From the NCBI GenBank assembly GCA_023910675.1, contig JAAVWC010000006.1:102992-166991 (forward strand): a stretch of DNA of 64,000 nt, given 5' to 3'. A model generated the notes under the pieces. That model did no database searches and was not told where the DNA came from. It worked only from the letters and a program-made list of their open reading frames with translations. Of the stretch, positions 54,848-64,000 are shown one piece after another. Origin of the DNA: Gemmatimonas sp. (lineage in GTDB: Bacteria > Gemmatimonadota > Gemmatimonadetes > Gemmatimonadales > Gemmatimonadaceae). Each line of letters starts with the position of its first letter. The first letter of the stretch is position 1. The translations under genes were made by a program, and so were the position numbers.

Positions 54848-57070
54848 ATGGCCAACAACAACAATCCGCGCGCGATCGCCATGCGCGAGATCTCGCACCG
54901 TGCGCCCCGCCACACCTCGCGTCCCGAGGAAAACGGCGTCCAGCTCCCCACGAGTGCCTGGTTCGGCATGAACACCTTCGGCATTCGCCAGATGCGCGCG
55001 AAGCTGCCTAAGGACGTCTACAAGAAGCTCGCGGCCTCCATCCGCCTCGGCAAAAAGCTCGACTCCGACATTGCGCCCGTCGTCGCGCAGGTCATCAAGG
55101 AGTGGGCGATGTCGCGCGGCGTCACCCACTTCACGCACTGGTTCCAGCCGCAGACGGGGCTCACCGCCGAAAAGCATGACGCCTTCCTGAACTTCGACGA
55201 GCACGGCCACGCCATCGAGACGTTCACCGGCGAGCAACTCATTCAGTCCGAACCCGACGCGTCGTCGTTCCCGTCGGGCGGCCTCCGCGCCACCTGGGAA
55301 GCGCGCGGCTACACCGCGTGGAACCCCGCCTCGCCCGTCTTCATCAGCGAAACCGGCGGCGTGAAGTACCTCTGCATTCCGTCGGTCTTCATCGGCTACA
55401 ACGGCGAAGCGCTCGACGAAATGACGCCGCTGCTCCGCAGCTGCGACACGCTCTCCGCCCGCGCCACCGAAATGCTCGGCCTCATTGGCGACACCGGTGT
55501 GCTGCGCGTCATCACGACGCTCGGCGTGGAGCAGGAATTCTTCATGATCGACCGCGGCCACTTCGCGCTGCGCCCCGACCTCGTCATGGCCGGCCGCACG
55601 CTCGTCGGGTCGCCGCCGCCGCGTGGCCAGCAGCTCGAAGACCACTATTTCGGTGGTATCCCCGAGCGCGTGCAGGCGTGCATCAGTGAAGTCGAGCACG
55701 AGCTCTACAAGCTCGGCGTGCCCATCACCACGCGCCACAACGAAGTCGCGCCAGCGCAGTTCGAAATGGCGCCGTACTTCGAAGACTCCGAAGTCGCGGT
55801 CGACCACAACCACCTCGTCATGGCCATCATGCGCAAGGTCGCGCTGCGTCATGGCCTGCAGGCGCTCGTGCACGAGAAGCCGTTCGCCGGCATCAACGGC
55901 TCGGGCAAGCACTGCAACTGGTCCATGGCCATTGTCTCCGACAACGCGCTCGACGGCACCAACCTGCTCAAGCCCGGCAAGACGCCGCACCAGAACATCC
56001 GCTTCCTCCTGTTCCTGGCCGCCGTGCTCAAGGGCGTGCACAAGCATGCCGGTCTGCTGCGCGCGGGCATTGCCGTCACGGGTAACGAACACCGCCTCGG
56101 CGCCAACGAAGCGCCCCCGGCCATCATCTCGGCGTTCCTCGGCTCCGGCCTCACGCAGGTCGTCGAAGACATCGCCGCGGGCAAGACGTCGGCCAACAAC
56201 GCCGAACAGGCCATGCTCAAGCTCGGCGTCGCCAAGCTCCCCGAAGTCGAGCAGGACAACACCGATCGTAACCGCACGTCGCCGTTCGCCTTCACGGGCG
56301 CGAAGTTCGAGTTCCGCGCGGTGGGTGCGTCGCAGAGCATCGCGTTCCCGGTCATGCTCTTGCAGGCTGCCGTCGCCGAAGCCGTCGGCGACATGATCGA
56401 AGAGCTCAAGAAGGAAATCGCGGCCGGTGCCAGCACCGACAACGCCGCGCTCAAGGTCGCGCGCCAGGCGTTCAAGGAAACCGCCGCCGTGCGCTTCGAA
56501 GGCAACAACTACTCCGACGAGTGGGTGGTCGAAGCCAACAAGCGTGGCCTGCTCAACCTGCGTCGTACGCCCGAAGCGCTGGCGCAGCTACGCACCGATG
56601 CCGCGAAGGCGCTCTTCAAGGACACCGGCATTCTGTCCGACGTCGAACTCGAGAGCCGCTATCATGTGCGTCTCGAGCGCTACGTGAAGGACATCCTCAT
56701 CGAGCTGCACACGCTGCAGCAGATCGTGGACACGCAGGTGCTCCCGGCGTCGTACGCGTATCTCGGGCAGCTGGCCGGCGCCGCCGGACAGGGTGCGGCA
56801 GCGGGCATCAACATGCAGCCCATCGTCGACGCAGCCAACGCCATCTCCAAGCTCGTGGCCACACTGCAGAAGAAGCGCACCGAACTCGCCAAGGTCACGA
56901 CCAAGGCCGAGCATCTGCACGAGGACCTCGCCGCGCAGGGGGTGTACCTCACCACGACCGCGTGCGACACGATGGCCGAAGTGCGTGACGCCAGCGACGC
57001 GCTCGAACTCGCCATTGCCGACGAAATGTGGCCGCTGCCGCGGTACCGCGAGATGCTGTTCCCGGTCTGA
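54848..57070 (+). CDS. glnN: Type III glutamine synthetase
   Basis: 740 residues from ATG 54848. The GSIII N-terminal domain begins VQLPTSAWFGMNTFGIRQMR; the catalytic part has GVEQEFFMIDRGHFALRPDL, VDHNHLVMAIMRKVALRHGL and EKPFAGINGSGKHCNWSM. A long C-terminal region (about 570-740) is specific to the type III class. It makes glutamine from glutamate, ammonia and ATP in the cytoplasm as a large double-ring complex. No other gln gene is near. Confidence 0.95.
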   Translation: MANNNNPRAIAMREISHRAPRHTSRPEENGVQLPTSAWFGMNTFGIRQMRAKLPKDVYKKLAASIRLGKKLDSDIAPVVAQVIKEWAMSRGVTHFTHWFQPQTGLTAEKHDAFLNFDEHGHAIETFTGEQLIQSEPDASSFPSGGLRATWEARGYTAWNPASPVFISETGGVKYLCIPSVFIGYNGEALDEMTPLLRSCDTLSARATEMLGLIGDTGVLRVITTLGVEQEFFMIDRGHFALRPDLVMAGRTLVGSPPPRGQQLEDHYFGGIPERVQACISEVEHELYKLGVPITTRHNEVAPAQFEMAPYFEDSEVAVDHNHLVMAIMRKVALRHGLQALVHEKPFAGINGSGKHCNWSMAIVSDNALDGTNLLKPGKTPHQNIRFLLFLAAVLKGVHKHAGLLRAGIAVTGNEHRLGANEAPPAIISAFLGSGLTQVVEDIAAGKTSANNAEQAMLKLGVAKLPEVEQDNTDRNRTSPFAFTGAKFEFRAVGASQSIAFPVMLLQAAVAEAVGDMIEELKKEIAAGASTDNAALKVARQAFKETAAVRFEGNNYSDEWVVEANKRGLLNLRRTPEALAQLRTDAAKALFKDTGILSDVELESRYHVRLERYVKDILIELHTLQQIVDTQVLPASYAYLGQLAGAAGQGAAAGINMQPIVDAANAISKLVATLQKKRTELAKVTTKAEHLHEDLAAQGVYLTTTACDTMAEVRDASDALELAIADEMWPLPRYREMLFPV

Positions 57071-57093
57071 TTTCGGCGCGTATTCTGTGGCGG

Positions 57094-57133
57094 CACGACA
57101 GGCTCCATCGCTTAGGCGGTGGGGCCTGTCGTG
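57094..57133 (+). terminator. Hairpin terminator after glutamine synthetase
   Basis: Arms CACGACAGGC and GCCTGTCGTG with an inner near-palindrome ccatcgc-ttag-gcggtgg. It lies 24 bases past the stop codon. Confidence 0.7.
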
Positions 57134-58502
57134 GTAGTGCTGGTCGATCGGGCACGTCCTGCGCAGATTACCATTCCATGCAATACTATTGCAGACAGTA
57201 AAAGTAGACCTTGAGGTGACGGTGGACCTTTACAGCGCCCGCCCGGCCTTGCAGCGATTCCTCGGAAGCGGTCTCTCTCGTGACACGCTGGCGCTTGTTT
57301 ACGGGCGCCGACGCATAGGGCATCCCACCCTGCTTTCGACACTCGCCACGGATCGGGGCGGCTTTTGCTGGGAGGACGCCCTGCAGCGCCTTCTGGCACT
57401 TGGCGCAGAAAACAGCACGCCGGTCATCCTCGACGAGTTTGGCTATGTGCTCGAATCAGAGCCAGGGCTCGATTCGATCATCGCCACATTGCATGGACCG
57501 TCCCGCAGGCGTGAGCGCGGCGGTGCCCGTCTCGTGCTGTGCAGTTCGGCCATGGCGATGATGCGCAAGCTCACCGACGGACAGGCTCCCCTTCGCGGGC
57601 GCGCCGCTCTGGGAGTGGTTATGCAGCCCCTCGACTATCGGGCGGCGGCACAGCTCATGGCCCCGATCGCCGACCTGATGTTGGCCACTCGCGTCTTCGC
57701 GGTCGTTGGTGGGGTCGTGAGTTACGCCACCGATATGGTCGACGATGATCTGCCACGCGACTTGGACGATTTTCCGCGGTGGGTAGCTGAACGGGTATTG
57801 TCGCCGGCCGCTACGCTTCACCACGAGGCGACAACCTTGCTGGCAGAGGACCCAACGCTCGCCGCTGCCAACCAGACCCTGCACCATAGTATCCTCGGCG
57901 TGCTTGCCAATGGAGCCGTGACGGCTGGAGCGATCTCCAATCGACTACGCAAGCCGGTATCCAATCTCGATCCGGCGCTCAAGCGACTCGCGGCCGCCGG
58001 CTTCGTGGTACGCCATAAGGATCCCATTCGGGGGAAGCCGCCGGTGTACGCCCTCGCTGATCCGTTCCTGCAGTTCATTATGCCGTGCTTGAGCCGCTTG
58101 CGACGGTGCTCCGTGAGCGCGATCCGCGAGACACATGGGAACGTCGCTTGGCCAACGTCTTCGACACGCATGTACGTGGCCCCGTGTTTGAAGAACAGGT
58201 CCGCACATGGGTCCATCGCTTTGCCGACATGACGACGCTCGGTAGAGCGCCAGATCATGTCGGCCCGTCGGCCGTCACGATGGAGGGGACCAACTTTCAA
58301 CTCGATGTGGTTGTGGCTGCCGATGCGGAAGCCCCCGAACCCTCTGCCCGCGCGATACGCGCAATCGGGGAGGCCAAGTCTGGCGAAACAGTGGGTGAAT
58401 CACGGCTGCGGCACCGCAAGCACGTCCGCGCAACGCTCGGGACAAATGCGGCCGGGGCTCGACGGTTGCTATTCGCGCCCGCATGTTCGCCCTCTCTAAA
58501 AG

Positions 58503-59896
58503 GGCTCTTCGTGACTTCGTGTGGGTAGATCTGGGCTGATTTCCGTGGCTTCGGCGGTGTTTCCCGAGGGAAACGGGTGCTTGCGACGAGCGCGACCGGC
58601 CTGGAAGTTCGCAGATGACCAAGTTGCGGCAGACCTCCGAGGAGTTGCGGGATGCGTATCGATACCCCGGCTTCGTGCCGAGTCGTACCATCGAGCGGCT
58701 GGTGGACGATCCCTCCGCCATTGTGCTGGCGCTCCAGCGGCGCGAAAAAAAACGGCCTGCGGCGTATGTGGATGGGTGGCGCGGCGTTGGTACGATCGGC
58801 GGCAGCGACTGGTCCGGGATCTGCCCTGCGGCGATCTGCGGGTGCTGTTGGCCGTGGATGTCCGGCGGGTCCGCTGTGCGGCGTGTGGTGGCGTGAAGCA
58901 GGAGCGGCTGCCGTGGCTCGCCGAGAACCCGCACTACACGCGGCGGTTCGCACGGTACGTGGGGAAGCTCTGTCGTGGGTCGTCGCTCACCGAAGTGGCC
59001 GCCGACCTGCGGCTCGACTGGCATGCGGTGAAGGCCATGGACATGGCCTATATGCAGGAGCAGCTCGAGCGCGCCGGGCCGCCCGCGCCCCGAGTCATCG
59101 GTATCGACGAGATCTCCATTCGCAAAGGCCATGTTTACCGGATCATCGTCAGTGACCTGGAGGTCGGACGGCCCATCTGGTTCGGGGGCGTGGATCGGTC
59201 GGATGCGAGCATGGCCCAGTTCTACACCGAGCTCGGCCCCACCCGGTGTCAGGCGGTCGAGGTCGCGGTCATGGACATGTGGCGGGCCTTCCGCACCGCG
59301 ACAGAGCGGCACGCGCCGCAGGCCGCCATTCTCTACGACAAGTTCCATGTCCTCCGCCAGTTGGGCGAGGCGATGGACCAGGTCCGGAAGGCCGAGTACA
59401 AACGGTTGACGGATCGCGACGAGCGCCAGTTCATCAAGGGCCAGAAATACGTGCTGCTCTCCCATCGGGCCAATCTCAGCCCCGAAAAGCGACGCGCTCT
59501 CACCACCTTGCTCGCAGCGAACAAGCGGTTGCACACGGCCTACGTGTTGAAGGAGCAGTTCGGCCAACTCTGGGAGTATCGCCGTGTCGCATGGGCGCGG
59601 AAGTTCTTCGAGACGTGGCGCCGCGCCCTCCGCTGGCAGCGGCTCGCCCCGTTTGAGCAGTTTGCCGCGCTGATCGAACGCCACTGGGACGGCATCGCCG
59701 CGTACTGCGAACCTGACAACAAAGTGGCGCTCGGCTTCGTCGAGGGCCTCAACAATAAGGTGCGGGTGATTCAGCGCCGCTGCTACGGCATCCGCGACGA
59801 GCAGTACCTCCGCCTCAAGGTCCTTACCTGTACACTCCCGCCGCTTCCACGGGAAGAAAACGGGTGAGAATCACCCACACGATTCCCCGAAGAGCC
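58503..59896 (+). mobile_element. ISL3-family insertion sequence, complete
   Basis: 1394 bases with inverted ends GGCTCTTCG...CGTGTGGGT. It is flanked by a perfect 8-bp duplication TCTAAAAG at 58495-58502 and 59897-59904, the size known for ISL3. It carries one transposase split by a frameshift at an A8 run. Confidence 0.93.
58615..59867 (+). CDS. ISL3 transposase, -1 frameshift at an A8 run
   Basis: The first frame starts ATG 58615: TKLRQTSEELRDAYRYPGFV, PSRTIERLVDDPSAIVLALQ. At GAAAAAAAACGG (58744-58755) the coding passes to the -1 frame, which has the zinc finger TACGVCGW...VRCAACGG and the DDE core VIGIDEISIRKGHVYRIIV, AAILYDKFHVLRQLGEAMDQ and GFVEGLNNKVRVIQRRCYG, ending at 59867. The run of eight A bases is a standard slippery site, so a fusion of about 416 residues can be made. 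The -1 frame alone is open from 58521 but lacks the family's N-terminus. Confidence 0.8.
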
Positions 59897-60093
59897 TCTA
59901 AAAGATGTTGCCGAGGGACGACGCGATGTCGAATTGATCGGACTGGAACGGTTGTACGCGGGGAAACTGTGCGGTGTAGCGCGGGTTGCCTCTGGTCAAA
60001 GCGGCTGCCGTCTCGTATGTTCACGCTCCTCGGAGTCGAGAGGTGTTGCTGTGGCACCAATCTCCTAGCTCGATACGCGCCAGTTCTATTTCA

Positions 60094-62712
60094 ATGACGC
60101 CTATGCAATACCCCTGGGGAAAGCTTGGTCACGACGATCACGGCAGAGTGATCGCTTGGCAGTCTCTTAACGACCACTCACAGTACGTTGCCTCGGTGTT
60201 TCGCGCTCTGGCTTCGTTACCGGGGATAAGAACAAGGCTGGAGACGGCCGCTGACGAACCGATTGACGACGTTCAGCTCGACCGATTGGCGTACCTCGTC
60301 TTTCTTCATGACTGTGGCAAGGTGAACGTCGGCTTTCAAGCGCGAGTTGACCCTCGCCGTCCGCCGGTAGGCCACATCGCTCCGCTATCAGCGATCTTTG
60401 GCAAGTCACCCGACATGACTGTTGCACAACGTGCGTGTGACATCCTCGATGCGGCGCGCCTCGACTCATGGGGGCGTTCGGTCCCTGACATTCTCGACGT
60501 CATCTTTTCGCACCATGGCGCACCGTGGCCGCATGAGGAGATGGGTGCAAAACATCGGAACCATTGGCAGTCTACCTCAGAGTATGATTGCTGGGAGGCA
60601 CTGGCGGCACTTTCACGCTCAGCCAATGTGCAGTTTCCGGGAGTCGGTGCACGTACTGACGCGTTGCCCGATAGCCAACGGTTCCTACATGCGTTGGCGG
60701 GAATCATTCAACTCGCCGATTGGATCGGTTCTGCTGCTTGGTCTCCAACGGACGCATCAGCCGCATCGCCCGGATGGGAGGGCCGCGCCCTCGTTAACAT
60801 TGGTCTTGATCCACGACCGTGGCGGACGGACTTGGGCGATCCGGACTTCGCCAAGGTTTTCGGCTACTATCCGTATGCCCATCAACGCGCTGCGGGAAGT
60901 GCACCGGGACGCCTATTGATTCTCGAATCAGAAACCGGATCGGGGAAGACCGAGGCGGCCCTATGGCGCTTCCTGCAACTGTTTCGCACTGGCGACGTCG
61001 ATGGCCTCTACTTCGCGCTTCCGACACGGACGGCCGCGGCTCAGCTTCACCAGCGGGTAGCTCGCTTTGCGGGTACGATTTGGGGCAACTCAGCCCCTCC
61101 AGTTGTATTGGCCGTCCCAGGGTATCTGACCGATGATGGCGCCGGCGCAATGCCGGCAGCGTACGACGGTATGGACACCAGCGAAGGGGATGACCGCCGC
61201 TTCATCGGGTGGGCGAACTCCCATCCAAAGCGCTACTGCTCATCGCTGCTCAGTGTCGGAACCATCGATCAAGCGCTACTCTCGACCTTGCTCGTGAAGC
61301 ATGCGCACCTGCGCGGCTCGCTTCTCATGCGCCAGCTACTGGTGGTGGACGAAGTGCATGCCTCTGATCGCTACATGCAATCGTTACTGGCGCAGCTCCT
61401 CGAAGACCATCTCGCAGTCGGCGGTCACGCCGTGCTGCTCTCAGCGACGCTTGGGGGAATCGCCCGTGAGCGTCTACTGTCAGCAGCGCGGGGGGAGCGT
61501 TTTGAACGCACCATGACACCGCCACTCTCGGCGTCGCTGGCCGTTCCCTACCCGCTGCTGAGCGGCAACGCGATTGTGCGATCCCCTGCCGATAACAGGT
61601 CCGCACGTGAGCGCAATGTTCGTATGCGACTTGCCGAGCAGCTCGATGACGCACAGGCGGTTGCCGGGATGGCGCTAGCTGCGGCGAGGGATGGAGCGAA
61701 GGTGCTAGTGATCCGCAACTCTGTTCGCGGCGCAATCGATGTGTTCGACGCCGCCAGCGCACAGGAGCAGGACACCGAGGGACTCGTGCTCCGAGTGAAC
61801 GGTGTTGCCGCCGTGCACCACGGTCGGTTTGCCCGCGAGGATCGCATGCTCCTCGACGCGGCGGTCGAGGCATCTATTGGACGCGTGCGGGGCGCAGACG
61901 GCGTCCTGGTGATTGGTACCCAGACGCTTGAGCAGTCGCTCGACATCGATGCGGATCTGATCTTTACGGACCTCTGCCCGGCCGACGTGCTCTTGCAACG
62001 ACTGGGACGGCTGCATCGACACAGTATGGAGATTCACGGCGAACCTCGCGCACGTCCAGCCGCATTCCGTGAGCCATCAGCGACGGTGCTGGCGCCGGCG
62101 GACGGCTTGGACCCGTACCTGGCAGCGCGCATGGGTGAACGAAATCGGCACGGCCTTGGCTTTGTGGAGATCGACGGCGAACTGGTAGGGACATATCAGG
62201 ACTTGACCATCGTCGAGGCCACCTGGCGCCTGATAGTCGAAATGCCCTTCTGGAGTATTCCAGCCATGAACCGCGAGCTTGTTGAGCGCGCGACGCATGA
62301 CGAGGCGATCACGATGCTCCTTCAGTCGTTCGAAGGAGAGCGGCGCAATGCATGGACCACGCACGCCAGTCGCATCATGGGGGACCTGCTGGCCAGAAAC
62401 ACCAGCGCGGCACACTCGGTGCTCCGGCGCTCACGCCCGTTCATGGAACAGCCTATGCGGCCGGAAGAGCATGTGACCACGCGGCTGGGAGGCGATCGGC
62501 GGATTGTGGAGCTGCCACCGGGAACAATCGGGGCGTTTGGGCGTGCGGTGACATCCATTTCGGTTCCTGGATGGATGATGCGTGCATCGGATCGCACGGA
62601 GGACCCGCTCGTAACACCGCGAGTGTCAGACCCCGGATTTACGATTGCTATCGGATCGACAACGCTGCTATACGACGTTCGGGGCCTTCAGAGTGCCCTC
62701 CCGGAGAAATGA
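60094..62712 (+). CDS. cas3: CRISPR-associated helicase/nuclease Cas3 (type I-E)
   Basis: 872 residues from ATG 60094. The HD nuclease has H28 (LNDHSQYV), H72-D73 (FLHDCGKVNVGFQ), H94 (GHIAPL) and H140-H141 (SHHGAPW). The helicase has Walker A ESETGSGKTEAAL (near 280), DEVH in LLVVDEVHASD (419-422), LLSATLGG, GTQTLEQSLDID and QRLGRLHRH. Cas3 is recruited by Cascade to unwind and degrade invader DNA. It is 190 bases downstream of ISL3 and two bases before casA. Its promoter must lie in the remnant of the ATPase gene or in the ISL3 end. Confidence 0.93.
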   Translation: MTPMQYPWGKLGHDDHGRVIAWQSLNDHSQYVASVFRALASLPGIRTRLETAADEPIDDVQLDRLAYLVFLHDCGKVNVGFQARVDPRRPPVGHIAPLSAIFGKSPDMTVAQRACDILDAARLDSWGRSVPDILDVIFSHHGAPWPHEEMGAKHRNHWQSTSEYDCWEALAALSRSANVQFPGVGARTDALPDSQRFLHALAGIIQLADWIGSAAWSPTDASAASPGWEGRALVNIGLDPRPWRTDLGDPDFAKVFGYYPYAHQRAAGSAPGRLLILESETGSGKTEAALWRFLQLFRTGDVDGLYFALPTRTAAAQLHQRVARFAGTIWGNSAPPVVLAVPGYLTDDGAGAMPAAYDGMDTSEGDDRRFIGWANSHPKRYCSSLLSVGTIDQALLSTLLVKHAHLRGSLLMRQLLVVDEVHASDRYMQSLLAQLLEDHLAVGGHAVLLSATLGGIARERLLSAARGERFERTMTPPLSASLAVPYPLLSGNAIVRSPADNRSARERNVRMRLAEQLDDAQAVAGMALAAARDGAKVLVIRNSVRGAIDVFDAASAQEQDTEGLVLRVNGVAAVHHGRFAREDRMLLDAAVEASIGRVRGADGVLVIGTQTLEQSLDIDADLIFTDLCPADVLLQRLGRLHRHSMEIHGEPRARPAAFREPSATVLAPADGLDPYLAARMGERNRHGLGFVEIDGELVGTYQDLTIVEATWRLIVEMPFWSIPAMNRELVERATHDEAITMLLQSFEGERRNAWTTHASRIMGDLLARNTSAAHSVLRRSRPFMEQPMRPEEHVTTRLGGDRRIVELPPGTIGAFGRAVTSISVPGWMMRASDRTEDPLVTPRVSDPGFTIAIGSTTLLYDVRGLQSALPEK

Positions 62713-62714
62713 TC

Positions 62715-64000
62715 ATGAATCTGCTGCACGACCAACTGATTTCGGTTCAGCTTCACGATGGCTCCCTGTGCCAGCAGTGCTTGCCAGAGGTAATGGCCGC
62801 ACTTGCAAGCGACCAGGTGCAGGACTTTCCGGGCCTTCGGCCGCATCAGCGTACGGCATGGCATTCCCTGCTGGTGCAGCTCGGGGCACTGTGTTGTCTT
62901 GAACAAGAGGCCAACACCCTTTCGGTTTCACCAGTAGAGTGGAGAGACTGGTTGTTGTCCCTGACGCCAACGTGGCCGAATGGTGATGCATGGGCTTTGA
63001 CGGCTACGGATCTGTCGCAACCGGCGTTTCTACAGGCGCCTGAGCCAACGGGTAGCCTAGCTGATTTCAAGGAGATTACCTGTCCCGATGACCTCGATAT
63101 CTTGGCATCATCAAAGAATCATGACGTCAAGCAGTCGACAATGGTGCGCGCATCCCCGGAACATTGGCTGTTCGCCTTGGTGACGCTGCAGACGCAGCAA
63201 GGATTTCTCGGGGCGGGAAACTACGGCGTCAGCCGAATGAACGGGGGGTTCTCGAATCGGCCGTTCTTTGGCGTTCGCCCGGGTGGCGGACTGGGACGGT
63301 GGCTACAGCGCGACATCCGGGAACTGCTCTTGGGTCGCGCTCAACTATTGGAGGATTACCCAGCTTATCCGGCAAACGGAGGGGTCGCGCTCCTGTGGCT
63401 GGCCACGTGGGATGGATCGACGTCAGTCCGCCCTCCAGATCTTGACCCGTGGTATGTGGAGATCTGTCGGCGAGTGCGATTCGAAGCACGCGATGGCCTC
63501 GGCATCGTGGCGCATACAACGGGTAGTAAGGTAGCACGTATCGACACCAAGGGCCTTCTCGGTCGCACTGGTGATCCATGGGCACCGCTCGTGGGCGACG
63601 GTAGTGATTTCAAGGCACTGACCACCCAACGGCATACATTCTCGTACCGATCGCTGGTACCACTGCTTTTCCCTTTCGGTGAGCAGTCCGATGCAGTTCG
63701 ACGCGCCCCGCTACAGATCGTCTCGGACAACGATGATCTTGATGGCCTTAGAATCGTTGTCTCGGCACTCGTGCGCGGCCAGGGCAAGACTGAGGGATTC
63801 TTCGAGCGAGAGATCCCCGTCAGCCGAGCAACGCGTCGATTTCTGATAAGTGTACCAACTGACGCAGCAGCCAATCTCGCCAGCGAGCGTGTCAAAGATG
63901 CCTCGGCATTGTCGCGCGAGGTCCTCTTCCCGGCTGCGCTAGCACTGTTTACAGGCGCACCCACAGCAGACGAACGCAAGCGCGACGACGATACAGCAAA
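62715..64000 (+). CDS. casA: Cas8e/CasA (Cse1), large Cascade subunit, runs off window
   Basis: 428 codons are open from ATG 62715 to the end. The start NLLHDQLISVQLHDGS fits Cse1 (NLL...I.V...DG). LGAGNYGVSRMNGGFSNRPF and LFALVTLQTQQGFLGAGNYG are the conserved central segment, and the L1-type region follows. Cse1 recognises the PAM and recruits Cas3 in type I-E systems. The remaining cas genes and the array should lie beyond 64000. Confidence 0.9.
   Translation, partial: MNLLHDQLISVQLHDGSLCQQCLPEVMAALASDQVQDFPGLRPHQRTAWHSLLVQLGALCCLEQEANTLSVSPVEWRDWLLSLTPTWPNGDAWALTATDLSQPAFLQAPEPTGSLADFKEITCPDDLDILASSKNHDVKQSTMVRASPEHWLFALVTLQTQQGFLGAGNYGVSRMNGGFSNRPFFGVRPGGGLGRWLQRDIRELLLGRAQLLEDYPAYPANGGVALLWLATWDGSTSVRPPDLDPWYVEICRRVRFEARDGLGIVAHTTGSKVARIDTKGLLGRTGDPWAPLVGDGSDFKALTTQRHTFSYRSLVPLLFPFGEQSDAVRRAPLQIVSDNDDLDGLRIVVSALVRGQGKTEGFFEREIPVSRATRRFLISVPTDAAANLASERVKDASALSREVLFPAALALFTGAPTADERKRDDDTA

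Larger units (their letters stand above)
57189..60068 (+). pseudogene. AAA-ATPase/DUF234 gene, decayed and split by ISL3
   Basis: The frame from TTG 57189 has ALVYGRRRIGHPTLLSTLA, where Walker A (GxxGKT) has become GHPT, and Walker B PVILDEFGYVLE. A deletion seems to join FCWE and DALQRL. A one-base loss near 58075 moves the C-terminal DUF234 nuclease-like part (VLEPLATVLRERDP, VRGPVFEEQVRTWVHRFA, AIGEAKSGE) into another frame. ISL3 then interrupts it at 58502; joining the target copies restores the ending SLKDVAEGRRDVELIGLERL. Family members are ATPases with a nuclease-like tail of unknown role. Confidence 0.8.

Noticed and set aside
54689..56092. 467-residue minus-strand frame opposite glutamine synthetase
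   Set aside because: Acidic/Arg-rich shadow of a conserved gene with strong codon bias.
58275..59684. 469-residue minus-strand frame across ISL3
   Set aside because: Antisense to the transposase and crosses the element boundary.

Overview
The window is a high-GC chromosomal segment that looks like Gemmatimonadota (a Gemmatimonas-like soil or water bacterium). This is an inference from gene style: many Ser/Thr kinases with TolB-like and TPR tails, several TonB receptors, small lipoproteins, and PTS enzymes packed into two genes. No rRNA is present; there is one tRNA (tRNA-Cys).

Layout. 1-5.7 kb is an accessory, defence-like island ending at the 3' side of tRNA-Cys. It starts with the end of an IS21-type element that has cut a bacterial ubiquitin-like operon (multiubiquitin protein plus DUF6791/ThiF E1-like protein). 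It continues with an XRE/ImmA pair and a three-gene operon built around two restriction-nuclease-like proteins and one unknown protein. 5.9-7.8 kb holds a MarR regulator, a nitroreductase and a LON-domain protein. 7.8-11.4 kb is a four-gene ABC-2 exporter operon. 11.5-15.4 kb holds a TonB receptor, a DUF952-cupin fusion and a Uma2-type protein. 15.4-19.3 kb is a scar zone of kinase and TPR fragments, a palindromic repeat, a CIA30 protein, an esterase and BrnTA. 19.4-24.7 kb encodes a nearly complete sugar PTS in two genes (IIA-HPr-EI and IIC-IIB-IIB) plus a Cof-type phosphatase. 24.7-28 kb adds a Gfo/Idh/MocA oxidoreductase, an exported GH1 glucosidase and a Doc/AbrB pair. 28-37 kb holds kinases (one frameshifted, one reduced to a fossil, one membrane-bound), a DnaJ-PilZ fusion, an FG-GAP protein, RidA, asparaginase and a propeller-like lipoprotein.

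37-42.5 kb is a FecI/FecR/TonB-receptor/DUF4249 surface-signalling operon. 42.5-49.2 kb is a mixed stretch of small genes and gene remnants: DUF4256, an ArsR-SRPBCC deletion fusion, DUF5916, an orphan MqsA-like regulator, an EAL-HDOD protein, a DUF2268 lipoprotein with a TGA at codon 4, VapBC and a frameshifted exported protein. 49.6-54.5 kb is a TonB receptor gene beheaded by an IS3 element, then a propeller-like exported protein. 54.8-57.1 kb is a type III glutamine synthetase. From 57.2 kb a decayed AAA-ATPase/DUF234 gene is split by an ISL3 element with a perfect 8-bp target duplication. A type I-E CRISPR-Cas operon then begins (cas3, cas8e/casA) and runs off the window; no CRISPR array lies inside it.

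The strongest themes are (i) two defence regions at the ends of the window, both damaged by insertion sequences, and (ii) unusually many gene fossils, above all N- and C-terminal pieces of Ser/Thr kinases next to secreted enzymes.
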